From Actinomycetes bacterium (lineage in GTDB: Bacteria > Actinomycetota > Acidimicrobiia > Acidimicrobiales > RAAP-2), in NCBI GenBank assembly GCA_021838005.1, contig JAKCEK010000007.1, positions 1-32,119 of the forward strand: 32,119 nt of DNA, read 5' to 3'. The position numbers and the translations under genes were made by a program. The notes beneath the pieces are model-generated. The model saw only the letters and a program-made list of their open reading frames with translations. It did no database searches and had not been told where the DNA came from. Below, piece after piece: positions 1-6,745 of the stretch (position 1 is the stretch's first letter; each line of letters begins with the position of its first letter).

Positions 1-85
1 CACCGAGGACGGGGAGTTCATCGGCGAGACGCGGATCGACCCGACTCGGGACTACCAGCCCAAAGGGCCGGGCTTCCGGAGATAG
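1..85 (+). CDS. C-terminal end of an unidentified protein (partial)
   Basis: An open frame enters from the left edge and ends with TAG at 83-85, giving 27 residues that finish in DYQPKGPGFRR. Codon thirds are mostly G or C and the tail is basic, as in neighbouring genes. The fragment is too short to assign to a family and I do not recognise it. The next feature is a tRNA on the opposite strand, so this is the last gene of its transcription unit. No terminator hairpin is evident in 86-131. Confidence 0.5.
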   Translation, partial: TEDGEFIGETRIDPTRDYQPKGPGFRR

Positions 86-131
86 CCTGCACAGGTTCGG
101 CTGTTCACGATGACGTGACAGATCACACCGG

Positions 132-205
132 TGGGCGCTACAGGACTCGAACCTGTGGCCTCAGCCGTGTGAAGGCTGCGCTCTAACCAACTGAGCTAAG
201 CGCCC
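132..205 (-). tRNA. tRNA-Val (anticodon CAC)
   Basis: The minus strand folds into a full cloverleaf. The acceptor stem is GGGCGCT/AGCGCCC, the D arm is GCTC...GAGC with loop AGTTGGTTA, the anticodon stem is CAGCC/GGCTG with loop TTCACAC (anticodon CAC, reading GTG), and the T arm is ACAGG-TTCGAGT-CCTGT. The discriminator base is A (position 132), and CCA is not encoded (the next bases are CCG), so the 3' end must be added by CCA transferase. GTG is a preferred valine codon in this GC-rich genome. Confidence 0.95.
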
Positions 206-256
206 GGACGCATCATCCTACCCGCTCGTCCCTCGGGGGCCCGGCGCGGCGCGAAG

Positions 257-268
257 TAGCCTTCACGC
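257..268 (+). promoter_or_regulatory. -10 box of a leaderless transcript before the 269 gene
   Basis: TAGCCT (257-262) is followed by six bases and then the GTG start at 269. No Shine-Dalgarno sequence lies before the start. The spacing places the transcription start at or next to the start codon, as in leaderless actinobacterial mRNAs. Confidence 0.5.
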
Positions 269-925
269 GTGTCGAGAAACACTGACGCCACCGCACGGCC
301 CCGGCGCGCGCGACGCCCCTCGATGGCGCCGCGCGAGGCCATCCTCGGCCTCGATGACCTCGAACGCAAGCTCAGCGTCACCCTCGCCCTGATCGCCCTG
401 GGCTTCGGGATCTTCTTCGTCGTCCAGTGGGCGACCAACGCGACGATCGTCAAGACCGCCAAGCCCCTCGCCCACCACGCGTGTCCCACCGGCTACCACT
501 ACTTGGCCTCGTCCGCGCTCTGCCAGCAGATCTCTCACAACCGCGGCGCGTGGCTGTTGCAGTGCATCGTGGTGGTCGTGCTGGGCCTCGCGATCCTCTA
601 CACCGCGTGGCGCAAGAAGCGAGCCGGCGTCGCGACCTTCGCCCTCTTGCTCGGCCTCTTCCTCGGGGTCGCCGGACTGGGCGTCGTATTCTTCTTCTTC
701 GGCGCGTGGCTGATGCTGCGCGCCTACCGTCTCCAGAAGTACGGCGACGCGACCTGGAAGGGGTCGAACCGGGTGGCCCGAGAGATGGCCCAGGCCCGGC
801 GCAGCGGTGGCGCGCCGCGGCCCGCCACGGTCGACGCCTCGAGCACCGAGGCCCCTCCGCGCGCCGCGGCGCCGCCCGCGCCCTCCAAGCGCTACACGCC
901 CAAGAAGCAGCCGCGCCGCCGCTAG
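269..925 (+). CDS. Small multi-pass membrane protein of unknown function
   Basis: This is a 218-residue protein starting at GTG. The N-terminus is basic and Arg/Pro-rich (about 1-34). Hydrophobic segments follow at about 35-55, 94-112 and 119-150; the last could be one long or two short helices. A hydrophilic loop between the first two segments carries two cysteines (C72, C85) that could form a disulfide or bind metal. The tail (about 150-218) is Pro/Ala-rich and ends in the basic KRYTPKKQPRRR, so it is probably cytoplasmic. I do not recognise the family. It lies 3 bp before the plsC-like acyltransferase and is probably co-transcribed with it, which loosely suggests a role at the membrane. 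The much longer overlapping ORF 427-2403 is a shadow frame. Confidence 0.75.
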   Translation: MSRNTDATARPRRARRPSMAPREAILGLDDLERKLSVTLALIALGFGIFFVVQWATNATIVKTAKPLAHHACPTGYHYLASSALCQQISHNRGAWLLQCIVVVVLGLAILYTAWRKKRAGVATFALLLGLFLGVAGLGVVFFFFGAWLMLRAYRLQKYGDATWKGSNRVAREMAQARRSGGAPRPATVDASSTEAPPRAAAPPAPSKRYTPKKQPRRR

Positions 926-928
926 GCC

Positions 929-1693
929 ATGGGACTAGGCCTGGACTACCCGACCGCGTGGGGTCGCGGCTACCTCGCCCGCGCCGCCCGCGACCTCCTG
1001 CACCGCTACCTCCTCGCCCCCTACGCGCGCCACCTCTCGACCCTCGAGGTTCACGGGTCGCAGAACCTCGAGGGCGAGGGGCCCGTCATCCTCGTCGCCA
1101 ACCACGTCAGCCACGTCGACACGATCCTCGTGCTCACGGCCCTGCCGGACCGGCTGCGCCGGCGCACCGTGGTGGCCGCGGCCATGGACAGCTTCTTCAT
1201 GTCGCGGTGGACGGCCTTTCGCACCGTGCTCGCCTTCAACGCCATCCCGGTCGACCGGCTCAAGGTGAACCGGCGCAGCGCCCAGCTCGCCCTCGAGCTG
1301 GTCCAAGACGGCTGGAACCTCCTCATCTACCCCGAGGGCGGGCGCTCCCCCGACGGACGGCTCCAGGAGTTCAAGGGCGGGGCCGCCTACCTCGCCGAGC
1401 GCTCGCGCTCGAGCGTCATCCCCACCTACATCCACGAGTCGGGCTGGCTGAAGGGGCCGCGCTACGCCAAGGCCCCCCTCTACACCGAGGCCCCGAGCCA
1501 GGGCCGCCACCACGTCGTGGTGACCTTCGGCGAGCCGCTGCGCTGCGGGGAGGACGAGAACATGCGCCGCTTCGGCGCTCGCATCGAAGACGCCGTCGCG
1601 CGCCTCGGACGAGAGGTGAGCGGCGACCCCGACTACGGCGTGGCCCGACCCGGGCCGACCGAGCCCGGCGACGACGCCGACCCCGGGGACTAG
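929..1693 (+). CDS. 1-acyl-sn-glycerol-3-phosphate acyltransferase family protein (PlsC-like)
   Basis: This 254-residue protein belongs to the membrane-associated glycerolipid acyltransferase family, which transfers an acyl group to lysophosphatidic acid or a related acceptor. The catalytic H(X4)D motif is present as NHVSHVDT (about residues 57-64), and the second substrate-binding block is YPEGGRSPDG (about 132-141). The tail is acidic. The start is ATG at 929, three bases after the preceding stop, so it probably forms an operon with the membrane protein. Its TAG stop shares the tetranucleotide CTAG with the stop of the convergent gatD. The acceptor cannot be decided from sequence, and glycolipid or lipoprotein acylation is also possible. 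Confidence 0.9.
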   Translation: MGLGLDYPTAWGRGYLARAARDLLHRYLLAPYARHLSTLEVHGSQNLEGEGPVILVANHVSHVDTILVLTALPDRLRRRTVVAAAMDSFFMSRWTAFRTVLAFNAIPVDRLKVNRRSAQLALELVQDGWNLLIYPEGGRSPDGRLQEFKGGAAYLAERSRSSVIPTYIHESGWLKGPRYAKAPLYTEAPSQGRHHVVVTFGEPLRCGEDENMRRFGARIEDAVARLGREVSGDPDYGVARPGPTEPGDDADPGD

Positions 1694-2364
1694 GGGCCGA
1701 GCCGGGCGCAGCGCTCGGCGTAGAGCCGATCGGCGACGGTAGCGAGGGGCTCGAGCTCCTCGCCGAGGACCGCGGCCAGAACCTCGTCGGCGAACCAGGG
1801 GTTGAGGGCGAGCACCGGCCCGTGCGCGTAGGTGGCGAAGGCGCGCTCGGTGACAAAGCCGTCGTGGCGTCCGTCGCTGCCCCGACCCCGCACCACCTCG
1901 CCGAGGGGCCTCACCTCAGGGGCGAGCCTCGTCACCCCGCCGTGGTTCTCGAAGCCCACGAGGAGCCGTCCGCCCACGCGCACCGCGAGGTCGCCCACGC
2001 TGCGCCGCTCGCCGCGCACGGTCGTCACCTCGACGAGTCCGACGCCGTCGTAGTGGTCGTCGCCCTCGACCGCGAAGGTCGTGCCGAGCACCTGCAGGCC
2101 GGCGCACACCGCGAAGACCCGCGCACCGTCACCCACTCGTGCCACGAGATCGCCCCTCCGCAGCAGGTCGGCGGCCAGGCGCTGGGGACCGTCCTCGCCG
2201 CCTCCGAGCAGATAGAGGTCGGCCGCGGGGAGCCGCTCGTCCAGGGTCACCGTGGCGAGCTCGACGCGCCGGCCCCGGCGCCGGGCCCGCTCGGCGAGAA
2301 CGAGCGCGTTGCCGCCGTCGCCGTAGGTCCCGAGCAACTCGGGGTAGAGAAGGGCGATCCTCAC
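1690..2364 (-). CDS. gatD: Lipid II isoglutaminyl synthase, glutamine amidotransferase subunit GatD
   Basis: A 224-residue class I glutamine amidotransferase. GatD releases ammonia from glutamine and passes it to MurT, which amidates the alpha-carboxyl of D-glutamate in the peptidoglycan stem on lipid II. The N-terminus RIALLYPELLGTYGDGGNA is typical of the GatD family. The nucleophile is C87 in VFAVCAGLQVLG, and the catalytic histidine is H181 in YAHGPVLALNPWFAD. The start is GTG at 2364, overlapping the murT stop as GTGA, so the pair is translationally coupled. The longer ORF 1690-3114 adds a wrong-frame N-terminus. The cobyric acid synthase-like domain is a relative, but the murT neighbour fixes the role. 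Confidence 0.93.
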   Translation of the reverse strand: MRIALLYPELLGTYGDGGNALVLAERARRRGRRVELATVTLDERLPAADLYLLGGGEDGPQRLAADLLRRGDLVARVGDGARVFAVCAGLQVLGTTFAVEGDDHYDGVGLVEVTTVRGERRSVGDLAVRVGGRLLVGFENHGGVTRLAPEVRPLGEVVRGRGSDGRHDGFVTERAFATYAHGPVLALNPWFADEVLAAVLGEELEPLATVADRLYAERCARLGP

Positions 2365-3569
2365 GGCGCCGTGCGCGCGTTCCACTCCTGGAACGCGGTG
2401 TAGTTGGCCACGATCGTGACCGGCCGGTCGGAGGGCGGGTCGGGCACCGCGTCGCCGACGATCACCGCGACCCCGCCGTAGTCGAGGCGGGTCGCGAGGT
2501 CGAGGCGCCGCTCCCCCAGGCAGGTCACCGTGCGCCCGGTGAGGCGCTCGAAGGGCACGTCGTAGAGCCACGACGGGTCTCGGCCGTCCGCCACGCGCGC
2601 GTTCACCGCGATCCACAGGTCCCCGGGGGCGCCGGCAACCTCCTCGAGCGCCGCGCTGAACCCGGCCGGGTTCTTCGCCAGCACGAGTCGCACCTCGCCC
2701 CCGCGCCAGCGCCGCCGGGCGTAGCGCCCGGCGACTTCGCGGACCGACGCGAGTCGGACCGCGGCCGCGCGCGGGTCGACGCCCACGCGCGAGAGCGCCG
2801 TGAGCGCGAACGCCGCGTTCGCGCGGTTGACCGCCCCCGGCAGCGCGAGGTCGAGCTCGACGTCGACCCCGTCCACGCGGAGCGACCCCTCGGTGAGCAC
2901 GGTCGTCGCCCGGGGCTGGGTGAAGCCGCACGCGCTCGACCAGCCCGTCGGGGCGAACGCGAGAGGCGCCGTGCAGTGGGGGCACGACACGGCGTCCAGG
3001 CGCCACGGGGTCGCCACGTCGCACCACGCGACGTCGGGGGCCGTCTCGGCCGCGAAGGCGACCAGCGGGTCCGAGGCGTTGGCCACGACGACCGTGTCGG
3101 TGAGCGTCGCGCACAGGTCACGCCAGCGCAGCGCGACGCGTCGGACCTCGTTGGCGCGATCGAGCTGGTCGCGCGAGAGGTTGAGCAGTACGACCACGGC
3201 CGGCCGGGTCGCCGCGGCGATGCCCGCCAGCCACGACTCGTCGACCTCGAGCGCCGCCGGGACGCCTCGACGTCCGGCCAGGGCGGCCACGTGGCCTTGG
3301 ACCATGTTCGACCCGGTGTCGTTCACCGCGACCGGCCCACCCCAGCCGGCGGCCACCAGGGCGGTGGTGGTGGTCTTGCCGTTGGTGCCCGAGACGAGCA
3401 CCACCTGGCGCCCTCGGGCCAGCCCGCTGAGGAGCGTCGGGTCGAGGGCGAGCCCGGCGCGGCCCCCGATCACCGTGCCCTCGCCCCACCTCAGCACCCG
3501 CGAGAGGCGGTTGACCGCGAGGACGGCGTGCTCGGCGAGCCACGTCGTAGACCGCGGCCGGCGCACCAT
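2361..3569 (-). CDS. murT: Lipid II isoglutaminyl synthase, Mur ligase-like subunit MurT
   Basis: A 402-residue Mur ligase homologue that activates the D-Glu carboxylate of lipid II with ATP and uses ammonia from GatD. The P-loop is GTNGKTTTT (about 61-69). The C-terminal DUF1727 domain has ADGRDPSWLYD, which contains the aspartate known in MurT/GatD structures to complete the GatD catalytic site. The family's Cys4 zinc ribbon is incomplete: C196, C199 and C214 are present, but the expected fourth cysteine is S211. I chose ATG at 3569 because it starts just before the conserved region. GTG at 3578 is an alternative, and the TTG start of the ORF track lies inside the terminator region of the upstream small RNA. 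A weak -10-like TTGTTA sits just upstream. Confidence 0.92.
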   Translation of the reverse strand: MVRRPRSTTWLAEHAVLAVNRLSRVLRWGEGTVIGGRAGLALDPTLLSGLARGRQVVLVSGTNGKTTTTALVAAGWGGPVAVNDTGSNMVQGHVAALAGRRGVPAALEVDESWLAGIAAATRPAVVVLLNLSRDQLDRANEVRRVALRWRDLCATLTDTVVVANASDPLVAFAAETAPDVAWCDVATPWRLDAVSCPHCTAPLAFAPTGWSSACGFTQPRATTVLTEGSLRVDGVDVELDLALPGAVNRANAAFALTALSRVGVDPRAAAVRLASVREVAGRYARRRWRGGEVRLVLAKNPAGFSAALEEVAGAPGDLWIAVNARVADGRDPSWLYDVPFERLTGRTVTCLGERRLDLATRLDYGGVAVIVGDAVPDPPSDRPVTIVANYTAFQEWNARTAP

Positions 3570-3591
3570 GGGGGTCACGCTAACAAGCCCG

Positions 3592-3680
3592 GAAAAACGC
3601 AAGAGGACCAGCCGGGGGGAGGCTGGTCCTCTTGCAAAACCTGCGGTTCACCCGAAGGGGGGATTCGGATCAACCAGGCG
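3592..3680 (-). ncRNA. 6C-type small RNA (two stem-loops with six-cytosine loops)
   Basis: On the minus strand, a promoter is followed by two hairpins. The first is CCGAA-TCCCCCC-TTCGG (3652-3668), extended by GGTT/AACC across a symmetric 3x3 internal loop. The second is a perfect 15-bp stem (3599-3613 with 3621-3635), also with loop TCCCCCC, followed by GTTTTTCC, so it doubles as the intrinsic terminator. Two hairpins with identical C6 loops are the defining feature of the actinobacterial 6C RNA family (B11 in Mycobacterium tuberculosis, about 93 nt). The estimated length here is about 89 nt. The family acts by pairing its C-rich loops with G-rich mRNA sites. The 5' end is inferred from the promoter and may be off by a few bases. 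Confidence 0.85.
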
Positions 3681-3686
3681 TGTACC

Positions 3687-3715
3687 AGTATGGCGTCCCG
3701 CGTACTATCTGGCAA
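3687..3715 (-). promoter_or_regulatory. Sigma-70-type promoter of the 6C RNA
   Basis: On the minus strand TTGCCA (3710-3715) and CATACT (3687-3692) are separated by exactly 17 bp. The predicted transcription start is near 3680, just before the first hairpin. The region is visibly richer in A and T than the surrounding genes. Confidence 0.7.
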
Positions 3716-3723
3716 CCGCATAG
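3705..3723. promoter_or_regulatory. Candidate LysR-type regulator binding dyad (CTAT-N11-ATAG)
   Basis: CTAT and ATAG form a dyad separated by 11 bases, containing the T-N11-A pattern typical of LysR-family sites. It overlaps the -35 element of the 6C promoter and lies upstream of the divergent lysR gene. Its centre is about 31 bp (three helical turns) from a second candidate at 3738-3752. Confidence 0.45.
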
Positions 3724-3737
3724 GAGAGATATCTTAC

Positions 3738-3752
3738 ATCTATACTTTCGAT
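3738..3752. promoter_or_regulatory. Candidate LysR-type box (ATC-N9-GAT) over the lysR promoter
   Basis: ATC-TATACTTTC-GAT is a T-N11-A dyad. The -10 box TATACT (3741-3746) of the lysR gene lies inside it, seven bases before the GTG start at 3754. Binding here would block lysR transcription, which is the usual autorepression layout of this family. Confidence 0.5.
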
Positions 3753-3753
3753 A

Positions 3754-4680
3754 GTGGAGCTCCGTCAACTCGAGGCCCTGGTCGGCATCGCGGACCACGG
3801 GACGTTCTCGCGCGCCGCCGACGCCCTCGGGACCGTGCAGTCCAACATCTCGCACCGCGTGGCCCGCCTCGAGGCCGACCTCGGCACCGCCCTCGTCGAT
3901 CGCGCCTCGGGGGTCCTCACCGAGTCGGGCGCGGTGGTCGTCGAGCGCGCCCGGCGCATCTTGGGCGAGGTGCGCGCCATCGCCTCGGACGTCTCAGAGC
4001 TCAACGCCGACGTCACGGGCGTCGTGACCCTGGGCATGATCGGCACGGCCGGCCGGTGGGTGGTCCCGCTGCTGCTCGAGAGCCTGCGCCGGCGCTACGC
4101 GAAGATCGTGCTGCACATCTCGGAGGGCACGAACTCGGCTCTCGAGCCCCGCCTCGTCAACGGCCAGCTCGACCTCGCGGTGCTCGCCTGGCCGGTCCAG
4201 TCGGCCGAACTCGTCGAGAGCGACCTGTTCATCGAGGACCTGGTCGTCATCGCGGCGCGCGACCACGCGCTCACCCGCGAGCCCCTCCCCCTCACCTGGT
4301 CGACCCTCGCCCGCCACGAACTCCTCCTGCCCCTGGGTGGGACGCCGATCCGCCGCGAGATCGACGACGCCGCCCGGGCGGCCGGCGTCACGCTCAGCGC
4401 ACGCGTCGAGCTCGACGGCCTGCGCACCATCGCCTCGATGACCTTCGACGGGCACGGCCCGTCGATCCTGCCCGCCACGATGCTCTCGCCCCACCTGCGC
4501 ACGAACTTCGTCGCCCTGCCCATCGAGAACATCGCCAAGCGGCGCGTCGTGCTCGCCACTCGGCGCTACGGCTTCCCCGCGGCGCCGGTACGGGCGATCG
4601 CCGCGCTGTTGCACCAGGTGGTCGAGTCGGCCGAGAGCCCGCCCGAGGGCGTCTACCTCCGTCGCACCCCCCTGCCATAG
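3754..4680 (+). CDS. LysR family transcriptional regulator
   Basis: A 308-residue DNA-binding regulator. The N-terminal winged helix-turn-helix is clear: ELRQLEALVGIADHGTFSRA followed by the recognition region TVQSNISHRVARLEADLG (about residues 2-60). A periplasmic-binding-protein-like effector domain follows (about 90-295) with the typical GVVTLGMIG start. The start is GTG at 3754, in a leaderless arrangement after TATACT. The neighbouring divergent unit is the 6C small RNA, and candidate binding dyads lie between the two, so the RNA and the gene itself are the most likely local targets. The downstream glycosylase starts 7 bp after the stop but seems to have its own -10 box. The effector is unknown. 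Confidence 0.92.
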   Translation: MELRQLEALVGIADHGTFSRAADALGTVQSNISHRVARLEADLGTALVDRASGVLTESGAVVVERARRILGEVRAIASDVSELNADVTGVVTLGMIGTAGRWVVPLLLESLRRRYAKIVLHISEGTNSALEPRLVNGQLDLAVLAWPVQSAELVESDLFIEDLVVIAARDHALTREPLPLTWSTLARHELLLPLGGTPIRREIDDAARAAGVTLSARVELDGLRTIASMTFDGHGPSILPATMLSPHLRTNFVALPIENIAKRRVVLATRRYGFPAAPVRAIAALLHQVVESAESPPEGVYLRRTPLP

Positions 4681-4687
4681 TTGGGGC
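4676..4687 (+). promoter_or_regulatory. -10 box overlapping the lysR stop codon
   Basis: CATAGT (4676-4681) contains the TAG stop of the LysR gene and lies six bases before the GTG start at 4688. There is no Shine-Dalgarno sequence, so a leaderless transcript is likely. Confidence 0.4.
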
Positions 4688-5314
4688 GTGCCCCGACCCG
4701 ATCCCGCCGCGGCCGCCCGGGCGATCGGCCGCGCCGACCCCGCCTTCCGCGCTCTCGTCGCCCGCGTGGGACCGCCGCCGCGCCGGCGCGCCGCGCCCGT
4801 GGCCGACCGCTTCGCGAACCTGACCCGCTCGGTGACCTACCAGCTGCTCGCGACCAAGGCCGCCGCGACGATCCACGCCCGGGTGATCGCCCTGTGCGAG
4901 GGCGAGGTCACCCCCCGGACGATCCTCGGGGCGGGCCACGATCGGCTGCGCGCGGTCGGGCTCTCCAACGCCAAGGCCGCCGCGATGCTCGACCTCGCCG
5001 AGCGGGCCCTCGACGGGCGCCTCGCGCTCGCGCGCCACGGCACGATGAGCGACGTCGAGGTCACCTCCGAAGTGGTGGCCGTGCGGGGGCTGGGCGTCTG
5101 GAGCGCCCACATGTACCTCATGCACACCCTCGGCCGACCCGACGTCTGGCCGACCGGCGACTTCGGGGTCCGCCACGGCTGGAGCCTGCTGCACGACCTC
5201 GACGAGCTGGTCACCGAGCGGGCCCTGCGCCCCCTGGGCGAACCCTTCACCGGGGTGCGCTCGGAGGTCGCGTGGTACTGCTGGCGGGCCGTCGAGCTCG
5301 AGCGCGCCCGGTAG
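4688..5314 (+). CDS. DNA-3-methyladenine glycosylase II family protein (AlkA-like, HhH-GPD)
   Basis: A 208-residue base-excision repair glycosylase that removes alkylated purines. The helix-hairpin-helix motif is VRGLGVWSAHMYLM (about residues 133-146), and the catalytic aspartate follows in WPTGDFGVRHG (about 155-165), the order expected for HhH-GPD enzymes. It is shorter than E. coli AlkA (282 residues) because the N-terminal TBP-like domain is missing, so it resembles compact archaeal and actinobacterial versions. No iron-sulfur cysteine cluster is present, unlike endonuclease III or MutY. It starts at GTG 4688 without a ribosome binding site. The neighbours do not point to a shared pathway. 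Confidence 0.85.
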   Translation: MPRPDPAAAARAIGRADPAFRALVARVGPPPRRRAAPVADRFANLTRSVTYQLLATKAAATIHARVIALCEGEVTPRTILGAGHDRLRAVGLSNAKAAAMLDLAERALDGRLALARHGTMSDVEVTSEVVAVRGLGVWSAHMYLMHTLGRPDVWPTGDFGVRHGWSLLHDLDELVTERALRPLGEPFTGVRSEVAWYCWRAVELERAR

Positions 5315-5324
5315 CCTCGCAGCC
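5312..5324 (+). promoter_or_regulatory. -10 box overlapping the stop codon of the glycosylase gene
   Basis: TAGCCT (5312-5317) begins with the TAG stop of the upstream gene and lies seven bases before ATG at 5325. This is a leaderless arrangement with no Shine-Dalgarno sequence. Confidence 0.45.
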
Positions 5325-6722
5325 ATGCCGCTGCTCACCCTCGCCGACTTCGAACGCACCGCCCTCGACACGTTGATGGAGTTCGGGGCGATCCCCTCCC
5401 TCTCCCCCCAGTTCGACCCCGACTGGGCCGAGACGGGGCACCTCGAGCGCGCCGCCCAACTGCTCGGCGACTGGGCCCGGCGCCGCGCGCTCGCGCGCCA
5501 CTCCGTGGAGATCGTGCGCCTACCCGGGCGCACGCCGACCCTCGTCGTGACCGTCGAGGCGACCGGCCCCGCGACGGGAACCGTCGTGCTCTACGGTCAC
5601 CTCGATAAGCAGCCGCCCCTCGGCGACTGGTCCGACGGGCTCGCGCCGTGGAGTCCCGTGCGCCGGGGTGACCGCCTCTACGCGCGCGGGGTCTCCGACG
5701 ACGGCTACGCCGCCTTCGCCGCCCTCAGTGCCCTCGAGGCGCTGGAGGCGGTCGGGATCCCCCACGGCCGATGCGTCGTGCTCATCGAGGCGAGCGAAGA
5801 GAGCGGCAGCCCCGACCTCGAGGCCTACCTCGACCACCTCGCCGACCACCTGGGCGAGGTCGAGCTGCTGATCTGCCTGGACTCGGGCGCCGTCTCGTAC
5901 GACCGGCTGTGGGTGACGACCTCGCTGAGGGGCAACGTCAACGTCGAGGTCACCGTCTCGGTGCTCTCCCAGGGCCAGCACTCGGGCTCGACGAGCGGTG
6001 TCGTGCCCTCGTCGTTTCGCATCCTGCGTCAGCTCATGGACCGCCTCGAGGATGCCCGAACCGGGAGGGTCCTCCTGCCCGAGCTGCACGCGGAGATCCC
6101 CGCCGAGCACCGCGACGCGGCGCACGCCCTCGCCGCTCAGTTCGGCGACGTCGCGGCCGAGGGCCTGCCCCTGCTCGAGGGCGTCCGTCTCATGGGCGAC
6201 AGCGCCGAGGACCGGATCCTGAACAAGACCTGGCGCCCCACGCTCTCGACCATCGGGATGGCCGGCATTCCCGCCCCGGCCGACGCCGGCAACGTCCTGC
6301 GCCCCTTCACCACGGCCACCCTCTCGTTCCGCCTGCCCCCCAGCGTCGCCGCCGCGGGGGCCCTCGCGGCCATCGAGCGGACCCTCACGACCGACGTCCC
6401 TTCGGGCGCCCACGTCCGGGTCGTGCCCCAGCACCCCGGGGACGGGTGGGTGGCGCCGACCTTCGCCCCCTGGCTGGGCGAGGCCCTCGAGGCCGCCTCG
6501 CGCGACGCCTTCGGCCAGCCCCTCGGCTACACCGGAGAGGGCGGCTCCATCCCCTTCCTCGGCTCGCTCGCTCGCCGCTACCCCGGGGTGCAGTTCGTCG
6601 CCACGGGGGTGGGGGGGCCGGGCGCCAACGCCCACGCGATCGACGAGATGCTCGACCTGCCGACGGCGGTCGGGGTCGCCAACGCGGTGACTACCGTGGT
6701 CGCGGCGCACGCCGCCCGCTGA
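5325..6722 (+). CDS. M20 family metallopeptidase (dipeptidase-like)
   Basis: A 465-residue zinc hydrolase of the M20 (ArgE/DapE/CPG2) family, probably a cytoplasmic di- or aminoacyl-peptidase. Metal and catalytic motifs appear in order: VVLYGHLDKQP (about 85-95), ARGVSDDGYAA with the bridging aspartate (about 123-133), EASEESGS with the general base and a metal-ligand glutamate (about 154-161), CLDSGA (about 184-189) and the late histidine in GANAHAIDEM. An insertion between the halves (about 205-330) is the dimerisation lid. There is no signal peptide. The length fits the carnosinase/CNDP branch, but the substrate is unknown. Confidence 0.88.
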   Translation: MPLLTLADFERTALDTLMEFGAIPSLSPQFDPDWAETGHLERAAQLLGDWARRRALARHSVEIVRLPGRTPTLVVTVEATGPATGTVVLYGHLDKQPPLGDWSDGLAPWSPVRRGDRLYARGVSDDGYAAFAALSALEALEAVGIPHGRCVVLIEASEESGSPDLEAYLDHLADHLGEVELLICLDSGAVSYDRLWVTTSLRGNVNVEVTVSVLSQGQHSGSTSGVVPSSFRILRQLMDRLEDARTGRVLLPELHAEIPAEHRDAAHALAAQFGDVAAEGLPLLEGVRLMGDSAEDRILNKTWRPTLSTIGMAGIPAPADAGNVLRPFTTATLSFRLPPSVAAAGALAAIERTLTTDVPSGAHVRVVPQHPGDGWVAPTFAPWLGEALEAASRDAFGQPLGYTGEGGSIPFLGSLARRYPGVQFVATGVGGPGANAHAIDEMLDLPTAVGVANAVTTVVAAHAAR

Positions 6723-6745
6723 CCCACACGAGTGAGGTTCCCCCC

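Noticed and set aside
427-2403. 658-residue plus-strand ORF
   Set aside because: Shadow frame: Arg/Pro/Gly-rich, overlapping the membrane protein and plsC on the same strand and gatD on the other, all of which have clear family motifs.
3592-3680. The terminator-like hairpin before murT as a transcription attenuator or riboswitch of murT-gatD
   Set aside because: Two hairpins with identical C6 loops, the second with a U-tract, match the stand-alone 6C small RNA better. I saw no competing anti-terminator pairing. Read-through into murT remains possible.
2139-4823. 894-residue plus-strand ORF
   Set aside because: Shadow of murT (antisense) and LysR (frame-shifted). Low-complexity Arg-rich translation and no domain. 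It also runs through the 6C RNA.
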